A DNA stretch of 64,000 nucleotides from Simiduia curdlanivorans. Its GTDB lineage: Bacteria > Pseudomonadota > Gammaproteobacteria > Pseudomonadales > Cellvibrionaceae. The position numbers and the translations under genes were made by a program. Shown here piece after piece: positions 8,375 to 17,183 of the stretch. A model generated the notes under the pieces. That model did not search any database, was not told the origin of the DNA, and saw only the letters and a list, made by a program, of their open reading frames with translations. Each line of letters starts with the position of its first letter. Within the stretch, counting starts at the first letter, position 1. The stretch is taken from NCBI RefSeq assembly GCF_030409605.1, contig NZ_JAUFQG010000006.1:434001-498000 (forward strand), given 5' to 3'.

Positions 8375-10090
8375 TTAAGAACCTAAATAACGTTTGCGCT
8401 TAGCGGCTTTTAAGGCGTGTAGATCGGCAATGAATAAACCGTCAACACAATGGCCAAACTCAGCGTCCACGCCAAAATCCATGAGGGTAAAACCACCCTC
8501 TTCAAACAATGCTGCATACTGCTTAAACAGCACGGGCATCTTACAGTCTTCCGCTGCGAAGGCGGCCTGCAATCGCTTAAAGCTCACCTCTCTGTCGCAC
8601 TCGCCTAATTCTAAATCCAAAGCCTCTTGAATGTGTGGCTCCAAGACGAAAGGTTGATGGCTTAAGGCCAAGAGCTGCTCACTGGCATGGAAGTTTTGAT
8701 AATGGTGCACCAGCCTATTGCGTAAATGTTTCGGAATATCGGCACTCATTGACACGGGGCCAACTAAATAGCGAACATCGGGTCGGTGCTTTAAAAACAC
8801 ACCCAAGCCCTGCCATAAATAATCCAAGCTATTTTTACCCCAGTAATAAGGCGAAACGAAGCTACGCCCCAACTCTACAGCTTGGGATAACAATGGCATT
8901 GCGGCCGCTTGATAGGTGAACAACTCAGCCGTGTATAAGCCCTCGACGCCCTGCTGCTCAATAATTTGGCGACAGTCGCCTAGGCGATAACCACCGGCAA
9001 TGGCCAAACGCTGGTTATCCCACAGGATCAAGTGTTGATAGGTGCGATCATAGTTATCCAAATCCCGACGCGAACCAGTGCCCTCGCCCACCTTGCGAAA
9101 GGTTGCTTCGCGCAAGCGCCCAAGCTCGCGCATGAGTGGCGAATCTTCCAAATACTGCGCCAGATAGATTTGATTGCTATCGCGTGTTGCACCGAGCAGT
9201 GTTTGAAAGCTCAGCTGCTGTTTTAAAGCGTTGGCATTTTCTGGGTGCGCTAAGGTCTTTTCGGTGACGAAGCCATTGGCATTGCCCTTGCCCATTTTGT
9301 AGATATACTTTTTTAAGCGCGCCGCCACCGATCTATCGGCAACTTGAAGCGCTTCAAAGCCTTTTGCCGGCAGTGGGTCGCCGACGCGAAACTTTATATC
9401 TGTATGGTTTTTATTAAACATCTCGCGCGCTAACCACAGGGTACTGAGCGGCTTGTAAATCATCGACAAGCTGTAAAACAAGGCTGAATTACGGGCTTCG
9501 ATATGAACAGGTAAAATATTGGCGCCGGTTTTACGGGCAAAATGTAGGAAGCCCGTCTGCCAGCGCCCGTCGCGCACACCCACAGGGCTAACTCGGGACA
9601 CCTCACCCGCCGGAAACACAATAATCGCACAGTCGTCTTCTAACGCTTCGATTACCGCTCGGTAACTTTTGCGGTAGGACGACTGGCCCATATTATCGAT
9701 GGGGATCAGAAGCTCGGATAATTGACTGAAAGAAGCCAACAAATCATTGGCGACTATTTTAACATCGGCGCGAATCTCGCCCACGGCGCGCAGTAACGCT
9801 AGCCCATCCAATGAGCCTATTGGGTGATTGGCCACTATAACCACGCGCCCCTCTGAGGGAATATTGGCTCGGCTCTTTGACGACAGGCTGTAGCTAAAAT
9901 TGAAATACTCAAACACTTTATCGATAAAGCTAAAGTTTTTAAGGTCTTTATGCTCGAGTAAGAAATTATTAATTTCGTCTTGGTGTACCAGCTTGCGAAA
10001 GACTCCCAATGCTGACTGACGCACAATCGGAGAGCTGGTGCCCAACCAAGGTAACTTCGTAGCGACAGATTGTTCAACATTGATCATCAT
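8375..10090 (-). CDS. olsF: Bifunctional ornithine-lipid synthase (OlsF-like): PlsC acyltransferase + OlsB-type N-acyltransferase
   Basis: A 571-residue two-domain acyltransferase. The N-terminal half is a lysophospholipid-acyltransferase (PlsC) domain: the NHxxxxD-type motif is NHPIGSLDG (about residues 88-96) and the second family block is FPAGEVSR (about 157-164). The C-terminal half, from about residue 300 (LMRELGRLREATFRKVGEG), matches the OlsB/hemolysin-type GNAT domain that N-acylates ornithine. This order is that of OlsF, which makes both acylations of ornithine lipid, a phosphorus-free membrane lipid useful under phosphate limitation. Acting at the inner face of the membrane is inferred. 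The start ATG at 10090 has TTAAGGTG upstream. No Pho-box was looked for beyond visual inspection, and none was obvious. Confidence 0.8.
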   Translation of the reverse strand: MMINVEQSVATKLPWLGTSSPIVRQSALGVFRKLVHQDEINNFLLEHKDLKNFSFIDKVFEYFNFSYSLSSKSRANIPSEGRVVIVANHPIGSLDGLALLRAVGEIRADVKIVANDLLASFSQLSELLIPIDNMGQSSYRKSYRAVIEALEDDCAIIVFPAGEVSRVSPVGVRDGRWQTGFLHFARKTGANILPVHIEARNSALFYSLSMIYKPLSTLWLAREMFNKNHTDIKFRVGDPLPAKGFEALQVADRSVAARLKKYIYKMGKGNANGFVTEKTLAHPENANALKQQLSFQTLLGATRDSNQIYLAQYLEDSPLMRELGRLREATFRKVGEGTGSRRDLDNYDRTYQHLILWDNQRLAIAGGYRLGDCRQIIEQQGVEGLYTAELFTYQAAAMPLLSQAVELGRSFVSPYYWGKNSLDYLWQGLGVFLKHRPDVRYLVGPVSMSADIPKHLRNRLVHHYQNFHASEQLLALSHQPFVLEPHIQEALDLELGECDREVSFKRLQAAFAAEDCKMPVLFKQYAALFEEGGFTLMDFGVDAEFGHCVDGLFIADLHALKAAKRKRYLGS

Positions 10091-10251
10091 TTTCACCTTA
10101 AATTTGCTATCTTCCTGAGCAAGTTAACGCTCTGGCGTGACAAATTCGTGGCAGAGATGTGACAAAAATAAGACCATTCTGTAACAATAGGCACCCACGT
10201 AGCTCAAACTGCCCTACGACAATGGCACACTTCTTTCCTTTGGGGATATTC

Positions 10252-11298
10252 ATGCGCGAAGATGTTAAGACCTACTACGGCGAAACCCTGCAACAATCTT
10301 CAGACCTACAAACCAACGCCTGTTGCACCGGCGAACAGCCACCTGAATATTTAAAACCCATATTGGCCGCCATCCACGATGAGGTGCACGCTCGCTACTA
10401 CGGCTGCGGCCTAGTGCTACCCGAACACATTGAAGGCCTGCGCATATTAGATTTGGGATCAGGCGCCGGGCGAGATTGCTATGCCCTATCGGCGCTGGTG
10501 GGGGAACAAGGCTCTGTGATTGGCGTGGACATGACTGAGCCGCAACTGGATGTAGCAAGGCGCCACATCGACTATCACCGCGGAAAATTCGGCTATAAAA
10601 TCGCCAACGTCACTTTCCTGCAGGGGGAGCTCGAGCATCTCGATCGGCTCGACATTCCCGACAATAGCCTTGATGTTATCGTGTCTAACTGCGTGATCAA
10701 CCTATGTACCGACAAAGCCGCCGTGCTAAAGCAAGCCTACCGGTTACTTAAGCCAGGTGGCGAAATGTATTTTTCCGACGTTTATGCCGACCGGCGTATG
10801 CCCGCGCAGCTAGCGCAAGACCCAGTGCTATTTGGCGAGTGTTTATCGGGCGCTTTTTATTGGAATGATTTTCACAATACGGCCAAAGCCTGCGGCTTCT
10901 TAGATCCGCGCTTGGTAAAGGACGCGCCTATCAGCATCGAAAACCAAGCATTAAAGGCGAAGTGTGGCGACATTCAATTTTTTTCCGCCACTTACCGGTT
11001 ATTTAAGCTTGCCGAGTTAGAGCCCTTCTGTGAAGACTATGGCCAGGCCGTCATCTATAAAGGTAGCATCGAACATCACCCTCACAGTTTCACCCTAGAT
11101 AAACACCACCACATTGCCACGGGAAAAGTCTTTCCCGTGTGCGGTAACACCTGGCGCATGTTGCACGACACGCGCTTCAACGCGCATTTTGACTTTATTG
11201 GTAACTGGGACAAACACTTCGGCATTTTCGATGGTTGCGGAACCGCCCTACCCTACGATACCGAGGCTGCCACCAATAGCGGTAGCGCCTGCTGCTAA
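10252..11298 (+). CDS. ArsM-like arsenite S-adenosylmethionine methyltransferase
   Basis: A 348-residue class I SAM methyltransferase. The SAM loop is DLGSGAGRD (67-75), followed by GVDMT. Cysteines at about 24, 52, 147 (SNCVIN) and 197 (GECLSGAFYW) have the 28- and 50-residue spacings of the four functional cysteines in characterised ArsM enzymes. The protein ends in Cys-Cys. It would methylate As(III) in the cytoplasm to volatile or exportable forms. No arsR, arsC or efflux gene is adjacent, so it may be a stand-alone resistance gene. The frame runs upstream to a GTG at 10159, but the ATG at 10252 follows a purine-rich site (GGGGA) and gives the normal family N-terminus. A related substrate cannot be excluded. 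Confidence 0.75.
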   Translation: MREDVKTYYGETLQQSSDLQTNACCTGEQPPEYLKPILAAIHDEVHARYYGCGLVLPEHIEGLRILDLGSGAGRDCYALSALVGEQGSVIGVDMTEPQLDVARRHIDYHRGKFGYKIANVTFLQGELEHLDRLDIPDNSLDVIVSNCVINLCTDKAAVLKQAYRLLKPGGEMYFSDVYADRRMPAQLAQDPVLFGECLSGAFYWNDFHNTAKACGFLDPRLVKDAPISIENQALKAKCGDIQFFSATYRLFKLAELEPFCEDYGQAVIYKGSIEHHPHSFTLDKHHHIATGKVFPVCGNTWRMLHDTRFNAHFDFIGNWDKHFGIFDGCGTALPYDTEAATNSGSACC

Positions 11299-11310
11299 TC
11301 ATGTCAGCGA

Positions 11311-11350
11311 GTTTACCGACGAGCTTGGCACTCACAAGCTCGCCGTAAAC
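11311..11350. terminator. Long inverted repeat between convergent genes
   Basis: A near-perfect stem, GTTTACCGACGAGCTTG against CAAGCTCGCCGTAAAC, with a 7-base loop, sits between the ends of the convergent ArsM-like and dehydrogenase genes. It lacks a clear T-run on the plus strand, so it may act as a bidirectional roadblock or mRNA-end stabiliser rather than a classical terminator. Confidence 0.5.
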
Positions 11351-11376
11351 ATCAATCAATAAAAGCGCCGAAGGTA

Positions 11377-12954
11377 TTAACCCCTCACGCCATCCACAAG
11401 GCGCTGTAAATTATCGGGGTTAGCGTCTTGCAATGCCGCGGGTAAAAAGTCATCGGGCAAGGCCTGATAGCAAACCGGCCGCAAGAAGCGCATGATCGCG
11501 GCCGTGCCAACTGAGCTGGTGCGGCTATCTGAGGTGGCGGGAAAAGGCCCGCCGTGCACCATGGCGTGACACACTTCGACACCCGTGCCAAATCCATTCC
11601 AAATAATACGCCCAACTTTCAACTCCAAGGTCGCAATAAGTTGCCGCACCAATTGGGGATCATCATCGCCGTCTGCATGAATGGCGCCAGTTAATTGACC
11701 TTGTAGCTGCGCCAGCACATCAAACAATTGCGCTTCACTATCGCACTCGACCACGAGCGCCAAAGCGCCGAAGACCTCCTCGTGCAATTGAGCATTGGCC
11801 ATAAAATCTGCACCACTCACCCGGTATAAACCCGCTTGGCACTGATAGGGTTGTGCTGAATTTTTACCGCGCGCCACTTCGCTAACGCCCGGCGCCTGAC
11901 TTACTCGTTCAAGCCCAGAGAGATAGGCCTGATGAATAGCCGGCGACAACATGGTTTGACTAGCAGCGGACACTAAACATGCGGCCGCGTGATCGAAATA
12001 GCGGTTCAGCCCTTCGCCCTTGACGGCAATGACCAAACCTGGGCTGGTACAAAATTGTCCAGCGCCCATAAGCATGGACGCTACATGAGCCTCGGCAATG
12101 GTTGCGGCGCGATGGTTCAACGCTTGGGGCAACAGAAAAACCGGATTGATCGAGCTCATCTCCGCATAAACCGGAATGGGTTCTCGGCGCTGCGCGGCGA
12201 TCGTCATCAACGCCCTACCGCCAGCCTGAGAGCCGGTAAAACCCACAGCTTTGATGCCGGGGTGCGCGACTAAGCTTGCCCCCAACTGCGGGCCAGTGCC
12301 AAACAACAAAGAGAATACGCCTTCTGGCAGGCCACAGACTTGCACTGCTGCTCGCACAGCACGACCAACGAGCTCGGAGGTACCGGGATGAGACGAGTGC
12401 GCCTTGACGATAACCGGGCAACCGGCCGCCAACGCGGATGCGGTATCGCCCCCCGCCACCGAAAACGCCAAGGGGAAGTTACTGGCGCCAAACACCGCCA
12501 CAGGGCCCAAGGCAACCTGGCGGTAGCGATGGTCCGCACGGGCCAGCGGCGCGCGCGCCGGTTGCGCCGGATCTATGCGCGCATCTTGGTAATGACCCTC
12601 GCGTACCACCTGGGCAAACAAACGCAACTGCCCTACCGTTCGCGCCCGCTCGCCTTCAATACGCGCCTGCGGCAAGCCGGTTTCGGCCATGGCCCGCTGC
12701 ACTAAGGTGTCGCCCAAGGCCATTATCTGCTCGGCTATAGCATTTAAAAAATCGGCCCGCTGGCGTAAGGGTAAATGGCGATAGGTATCAAAAGCATGGG
12801 TCGCCAAGCGACAGGCTTGCGCCACCTGCTGCTCGCCGCCGCAGCCAAAGGCGGGCTGCAGCTGCTCCCCGGTTACGGGGTTCAGCGCAAAGATCGGCGC
12901 TTGACTGCCCATGACATCACTGGCACCGATCAACATCTGCCCGCTCACTTTCAT
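11377..12954 (-). CDS. Aldehyde dehydrogenase, 2,5-dioxovalerate (alpha-ketoglutarate semialdehyde) dehydrogenase type
   Basis: A 525-residue NAD(P)-dependent aldehyde dehydrogenase. The active-site cysteine lies in GQFCTSPGL and the general-base glutamate in AEMSS. The block VKAHSSHPGTSELV is characteristic of the subgroup that oxidises 2-ketoglutarate semialdehyde to 2-oxoglutarate, the last step in non-phosphorylative sugar, sugar-acid and hydroxyproline degradation. Cytoplasmic. The ATG has GAGGTGACAT immediately upstream. Two CTGGT...ACCAG dyads lie 40-87 bp upstream, so a GntR- or LacI-type repressor is likely. No other pathway gene is adjacent, so the sugar substrate cannot be assigned. 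Confidence 0.85.
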   Translation of the reverse strand: MKVSGQMLIGASDVMGSQAPIFALNPVTGEQLQPAFGCGGEQQVAQACRLATHAFDTYRHLPLRQRADFLNAIAEQIMALGDTLVQRAMAETGLPQARIEGERARTVGQLRLFAQVVREGHYQDARIDPAQPARAPLARADHRYRQVALGPVAVFGASNFPLAFSVAGGDTASALAAGCPVIVKAHSSHPGTSELVGRAVRAAVQVCGLPEGVFSLLFGTGPQLGASLVAHPGIKAVGFTGSQAGGRALMTIAAQRREPIPVYAEMSSINPVFLLPQALNHRAATIAEAHVASMLMGAGQFCTSPGLVIAVKGEGLNRYFDHAAACLVSAASQTMLSPAIHQAYLSGLERVSQAPGVSEVARGKNSAQPYQCQAGLYRVSGADFMANAQLHEEVFGALALVVECDSEAQLFDVLAQLQGQLTGAIHADGDDDPQLVRQLIATLELKVGRIIWNGFGTGVEVCHAMVHGGPFPATSDSRTSSVGTAAIMRFLRPVCYQALPDDFLPAALQDANPDNLQRLVDGVRG

Positions 12955-13346
12955 ATGTCACCTCAAGATTGAATAACTGCGGCAAGCCCGCAACTGGTAT
13001 TTAAACCATACCAGAAGCTACTGGTACGGTAAATAGACCAGATTTCAGGTGACAATCTTTTAAGACATGGGTGCCGAGCTAGCATTGCCCAGACGCAAAG
13101 TTCAGCCTCATAGTACCGGCGATTTGCACAGCGGCTTTACTCGCGCTGGCTCGCGCAAAAGCTGCGCAAAACCCGCACAAGTGTGCGGCAGGCTCCAACC
13201 GGAAAAGCCATTCACCTCAGATAAGCATCACGCCATCTCGGCAACACGACACAAGGAATTTTATCTGCGCTCAATTGGGCTTCATAAGATAAAAAATAAC
13301 GTTAGGATGCAGCCATAACATTTCATCCAAAAAAGGACGCCATCAC
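12955..13346. other. Intergenic region with divergent promoters
   Basis: 392 bp between the divergent aldehyde dehydrogenase and DUF3192 lipoprotein genes. The left part holds the twin palindromes listed separately. The rest (about 13060-13320) has an open frame with no family resemblance and no ribosome-binding site that I would support as a gene. Confidence 0.5.
12994..13041. promoter_or_regulatory. Twin palindromic operators upstream of the aldehyde dehydrogenase
   Basis: Two 21-bp dyads of the same architecture: CTGGTAT-N7-ATACCAG (12994-13014, perfect) and CTGGT-N11-ACCAG (13021-13041), with centres 27 bp apart. Position 40-87 bp upstream of the start codon fits repressor sites over the promoter. 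The cognate regulator is not in the window. Confidence 0.6.
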
Positions 13347-13709
13347 ATGAAGCTTACCTCCCTCCTTCTCGCCACGGTTACCGCAAGCCTGCTTAGCGCG
13401 TGTATTTACATCAATAAAGGCGGCGATTCCAACAGTGACTGGGAAAAAACCGAGCGCGAGAACAAAGCGGTTATTTCCAGCTTGCAAATTAATACCGCCG
13501 AAATGGACATTCGTAGCCGCTTAGGCGAACCAGACTTTAGCGAAGGCTACACGGATAACGATGCCGATGTTCGCGTTTTGTTTTACCGTACCCAACGACA
13601 AAAAGAAGATGGCATCACCAGCAAAAATGAATGTACACCGCTGGTATTTCGCAACGGTAAACTGATCGGCTGGGGCGATAAAGCTTATTCCTCACACCAG
13701 AATCATTAA
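13347..13709 (+). CDS. DUF3192 family lipoprotein
   Basis: A 120-residue protein with a lipoprotein signal peptide (lipobox LLSAC), followed by a small conserved domain with IRSRLGEPDFSEGY and an apparent C-terminal FRNGKLIGWG block, which are features of the DUF3192 family. The fold is reminiscent of the small outer-membrane lipoproteins of the SmpA/OmlA type (short helix then beta sheet), but no function is established. A clear AAAAAGGA lies upstream of the ATG. Stand-alone. Confidence 0.8.
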   Translation: MKLTSLLLATVTASLLSACIYINKGGDSNSDWEKTERENKAVISSLQINTAEMDIRSRLGEPDFSEGYTDNDADVRVLFYRTQRQKEDGITSKNECTPLVFRNGKLIGWGDKAYSSHQNH

Positions 13710-13854
13710 CAGACGCACGCCGCCCAGCCGAGGCCGGCGCTAGGTTCGGCAGCCAAACTATTTTTTGACTGCCGAAATTTCATGATCTTTTTACGCCAGC
13801 AGATCCATTCCGTGGCAAAATAGCCGCTCTAGAACAATTCTTTTCGGAGCTATC

Positions 13855-14361
13855 ATGGGTCGCTGGCGCCCCCCTACTCGCCGAGGTTCGGCCTATATTA
13901 CCCCTGCCGGTGCGCGCGCACTGCAAGCAGAGCTCACGCAACTTTGGAAAGTCGAGCGACCCCTGGTCACCAATACCGTGCACGAAGCAGCCAAAAATGG
14001 CGACCGCTCGGAAAACGGCGATTACATTTATGGCAAGCGTCGATTACGTGAAATAGATAGCCGCGTACGCTTTCTGAGCAAGCGACTCGATGAGCTAACC
14101 GTGGTCGACCGGCTGCCCGACGACCAAGACAAAGTCTTCTTTGGCGCCTGGGTTACGCTAGAAGATGCCGACGGCAAGGAAAAGCGCTATCAAATTGTGG
14201 GACCAGATGAATTCGATGTGAGCGCCGGAAAAATCAGCATGGACTCACCGCTGGCCAAGGCTGTACTGGGCAAGCGATTAGATGACGAGGTATGGATTGT
14301 AATTGGCGAACAAAAAAATCTTTGTTGTATTACCCAGGTGGAATACACAGCGTATGAGTAG
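13855..14361 (+). CDS. greB: Transcription elongation factor GreB
   Basis: A 168-residue Gre factor that enters the RNA polymerase secondary channel and stimulates cleavage of backtracked RNA. The N-terminal coiled coil contains the acidic-tip sequence NGDRSENGDYIYGKRRLREID, and a C-terminal FKBP-like domain begins near VFFGAWVTLED. The spacing and the basic N-terminus (MGRWRPPTRRG) favour GreB over GreA. GGAG lies 6 bases before the ATG. Followed by a degenerate heptamer-repeat element and a strong terminator. Confidence 0.95.
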   Translation: MGRWRPPTRRGSAYITPAGARALQAELTQLWKVERPLVTNTVHEAAKNGDRSENGDYIYGKRRLREIDSRVRFLSKRLDELTVVDRLPDDQDKVFFGAWVTLEDADGKEKRYQIVGPDEFDVSAGKISMDSPLAKAVLGKRLDDEVWIVIGEQKNLCCITQVEYTAYE

Positions 14362-14363
14362 CA

Positions 14364-14420
14364 GATAACAGCTAAGCGGATGGCCTGATCCGACACTTCG
14401 GCCCCCAGCTAACAGCTAAG
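14364..14420. repeat. Degenerate copy of the heptamer/GGATGGCCTG element
   Basis: Two stretches of CAGCTAA-type heptamers (AACAGCTAAG near 14368 and CAGCTAACAGCTAAG at 14406-14420) flank GCGGATGGCCTGATCC. The layout is the same as the large tract at 2419-2660, with diverged units. Confidence 0.55.
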
Positions 14421-14423
14421 AAT

Positions 14424-14455
14424 AAAAATATAGCGACGAAAGTCGCTATATTTTT
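14424..14455. terminator. Bidirectional Rho-independent terminator
   Basis: A perfect 14-bp stem (AAAAATATAGCGAC against its complement) capped by a GAAA tetraloop, with A-run and T-run on the two sides. It serves greB on the plus strand and the molybdo-hydroxylase operon on the minus strand. Confidence 0.93.
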
Positions 14456-14466
14456 ATGTTTTAGGG

Positions 14467-16668
14467 TTATGGGTTTAACCATCGATTAATCGGCAACTGG
14501 CGGATACGCGGGCCACCGGCAGCGACGATGGCGTTGGTGATACTGGGCGCCACAGGCGGTACACCCGGTTCGCCAACACCTGTGTGTTTTTCATCGCTAT
14601 CAATCAAAGTCACGACGATTTTTGGGCATTTATCCATGCGCAACAGCGGATAATCGTGAAAATTAGACTGCACCACGGCTCCTTGTTTAAACGCAATGTC
14701 GCCATAAAGCGCCAGCGATAAAGCAAAAATGACCGCGCCCTCCATTTGCGAATGAACCCGATCCGGATTTACGATTTGACCGCAATCGAGTGCAATGTGC
14801 ACCTCCTCCACAGACAGCGCCTTATCCTTCAAGGTCACTTTGCTCGCCACCGCCACGTAGCTAAAAAAGCTGTAGTGTTGTGCTAGGCCCCAGCCTTGAT
14901 TAGGCACGGCCTTGTGCGGCCAACCGCAACTCTTTTTCACCACATCCATCACGGCTAACAGGCGATTACTTTTAAAGGGGTGATCGCTATCTTTGCCAAC
15001 AATACGGTCTTTCCCAATTAATTTCTGATGGAACACAAACGCATCTTGTTTGGCTTCGCGCGCTAATTCATCGAAAAAACTATTAACGCCGAAGGCATGA
15101 TTGATATGAAATACCGATCGCATCCAACCAATACGGGTATGGGCCGGAGTATGGGCATTTTCAATCAATTGATTTTCGATGTTATAGGGTAAATTTGAAA
15201 AGCCTTGGCCCGCTTCCCACTCCTGTAAATAGCCACTATCGGGACCAAATAAACTCATGATGGTGGGCGAAGCCACACAGGATTTAATGGCCATCAATTG
15301 GTTTTTCTTATCCAGCGCTGCCGCGAAAGTTTGCACACTTGAGGCATGATAATAGCCGTGCTTAATGGCGTCCTCGCGCGTCCAGGTTACCTTCACGGGC
15401 TTGCCCACGGCCTTCGCAATCAACGCCGCTTCGGCGGCGAAATCCGGCTTAGATTTCCGCCCGAAGCCGCCACCCAATAAAGTCACATTGACGGTGACTT
15501 GCTCGGGCTTAAAACCGATGGCGCCGGCAATCACATCTCTTGCCCGCACCGGGCTTTGCACACAAGCCCACACTTCACAGCGATCACCCGAAATACGCGC
15601 TACCGCAGCCGGCGGCTCCATGGTGGCGTGCTCCAAATGCGGCACGCTGTAGGTTGCATCGATAACACGGGCGGCCGATGAAAAGGCGGCATCGGTATCA
15701 CCTTGCGCTAACAAGGTTTTGCGCTGCCCCAGTTTTCCCGCAGCCATATCGCGCAAGTCTTGCGCTGAATCGTAGCTGCGGTGAGCACCTAAATCCCACT
15801 CAACCTTCACCAATTTACGTGCCGTTTGCGCGGCCCAGGTATTGGTTGCCACAACGGCAATTCCGGCGTGGGGGTTAAATGCCGCCGGTGTTATACCACC
15901 GGCTATTTCCACCACTTGTAACACCCCTTTAACTTTTAACGCCGCGCTGGCATCAAAACTTTTCACCTTGCCGCCCATGACGGGTGTGCGCTCAATGCTG
16001 GCGTACACCATGCCGGGCAGCTCGGTATCAATACCAAACTGTGTGGCGCCAGACACCATGGCTGGCAAGTCGACAATGGCGACCGGCTTGCCAATATATT
16101 GGTAATCTTTTTTGGCTTTAAAAATCAGGCTATTGGCCGCAGGTGCCGGTAGTGCCGCTGCGGCTGCGGCCAACTCGCCAAAGCGCAGCACCCGACCGCT
16201 AGGCGTGTGACGGCAGGTGTGATCGATGGCTACGCACTCCTCTAATTTTACTTGCCAGGTTTGCGCCGCCGCTTGACGCAACATCAATTTTGCCGCCGCG
16301 CCAATTTCGCGCATGGTTTGGAAAAATGTACGCACACTGCGCGAACCATCGGTATCTTGATTGCCGTATTTTTCATCGGCAATGGCTTGAACAATATTCA
16401 CCTTGCGCCAATCCGCTTCCATTTCATCGGCCACAATTTGTGGCAAACTGGTGCGGATACCTTGGCCCATTTCCGAGCGGTGCGCGATGATGTTGACGCT
16501 ATCGTCCGGTTCAATGGATACAAAAAGATTTAACGCCAAGGCCGCCTTACCTGGGTGCGGGCTGGCGAGTACATCGGTGGCGAGTGTTGCCTGCAACACC
16601 AAACCGGTGGACGCTAAGCCTGTGGCTTTAAGAAAGCTGCGCCGGTCGAGAATCGTTAACTTAGCCAT
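14467..16668 (-). CDS. Molybdopterin-binding aldehyde/isoquinoline oxidoreductase beta (large) subunit
   Basis: A 733-residue catalytic subunit of a xanthine-dehydrogenase-family molybdo-hydroxylase of the IorB type. The N-terminus has a twin-arginine signal (DRRSFLKATGLASTGLVL), so the folded cofactor-loaded enzyme should be exported to the periplasm. Recognisable family blocks are SEMGQGIRTSLPQIVADE, the Mo-pterin-binding GGGFGRKS, and the C-terminal GVGEPGVPPVAPSITNA, which carries the active-site glutamate (GEPG). It overlaps by one base with the upstream iron-sulfur subunit gene (TAATG). Such enzymes hydroxylate N-heterocycles or oxidise aldehydes, passing electrons to a cytochrome or quinone. 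The substrate is unknown. Confidence 0.9.
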   Translation of the reverse strand: MAKLTILDRRSFLKATGLASTGLVLQATLATDVLASPHPGKAALALNLFVSIEPDDSVNIIAHRSEMGQGIRTSLPQIVADEMEADWRKVNIVQAIADEKYGNQDTDGSRSVRTFFQTMREIGAAAKLMLRQAAAQTWQVKLEECVAIDHTCRHTPSGRVLRFGELAAAAAALPAPAANSLIFKAKKDYQYIGKPVAIVDLPAMVSGATQFGIDTELPGMVYASIERTPVMGGKVKSFDASAALKVKGVLQVVEIAGGITPAAFNPHAGIAVVATNTWAAQTARKLVKVEWDLGAHRSYDSAQDLRDMAAGKLGQRKTLLAQGDTDAAFSSAARVIDATYSVPHLEHATMEPPAAVARISGDRCEVWACVQSPVRARDVIAGAIGFKPEQVTVNVTLLGGGFGRKSKPDFAAEAALIAKAVGKPVKVTWTREDAIKHGYYHASSVQTFAAALDKKNQLMAIKSCVASPTIMSLFGPDSGYLQEWEAGQGFSNLPYNIENQLIENAHTPAHTRIGWMRSVFHINHAFGVNSFFDELAREAKQDAFVFHQKLIGKDRIVGKDSDHPFKSNRLLAVMDVVKKSCGWPHKAVPNQGWGLAQHYSFFSYVAVASKVTLKDKALSVEEVHIALDCGQIVNPDRVHSQMEGAVIFALSLALYGDIAFKQGAVVQSNFHDYPLLRMDKCPKIVVTLIDSDEKHTGVGEPGVPPVAPSITNAIVAAGGPRIRQLPINRWLNP

Positions 16669-17183
16669 TATGCTAAACCTCCCTTCGCGCCCACGCTTTG
16701 CTCGACACTAGCTTGTTTTTTTGGCTCGTGTATTTGCACCCCGGCAGCCGATTTTATCGCCGCTTTAATGCGCGGATAGGTACCGCAGCGGCAAATATTA
16801 CCGGCCATCGCTTTATCGATATCGGCATCGGACGGCTTGGCGGTTTTAGATAACAATGCCGCCGCACTCATTAGCTGGCCCGACTGGCAGTAGCCGCACT
16901 GGGGCACATTGTGACTTGCCCACGCCAGCTGCAAGGGATGGCTGGCATCGGCAGACAAGCCCTCAATGGTGGTAATTTTTGCACCTTGCGCCGCTGATAC
17001 GGGTGTCAGGCAAGAGCGCACCGCCTCGCCATCTACATGCACAGTACAAGCGCCACAAAGGCCCATACCGCAGCCGAATTTGGTGCCGGTTAAATGCAAC
17101 AAATCTCGTAGTGCCCACAGCAAAGGCATGCTCGGGTCGGCGTCTAGCTTGTGCACTGCGCCGTTAATGGTTAGTTCAAACAT
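16668..17183 (-). CDS. [2Fe-2S] iron-sulfur alpha subunit of the molybdo-hydroxylase
   Basis: A 171-residue partner of the large subunit, carrying the electron-transfer clusters. The plant-type cluster motif is CGMGLCGACTVHVDG with a later Cys in RSCLTP. The second cluster motif is CGYCQSGQLM ... GNICRCGTYP. This is the small-subunit architecture of IorA/CoxS/XdhA. AAGGAGCCATC precedes the ATG. It overlaps the MocA-like gene by 13 bp and the IorB-like gene by 1 bp, so the genes are translationally coupled. It probably travels to the periplasm with the Tat-tagged large subunit. Confidence 0.93.
   Translation of the reverse strand: MFELTINGAVHKLDADPSMPLLWALRDLLHLTGTKFGCGMGLCGACTVHVDGEAVRSCLTPVSAAQGAKITTIEGLSADASHPLQLAWASHNVPQCGYCQSGQLMSAAALLSKTAKPSDADIDKAMAGNICRCGTYPRIKAAIKSAAGVQIHEPKKQASVEQSVGAKGGLA

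Noticed and set aside
13067..13318. 83-aa plus-strand ORF upstream of the DUF3192 gene
   Set aside because: Lies in the promoter region, no ribosome-binding site, biased composition and no family.
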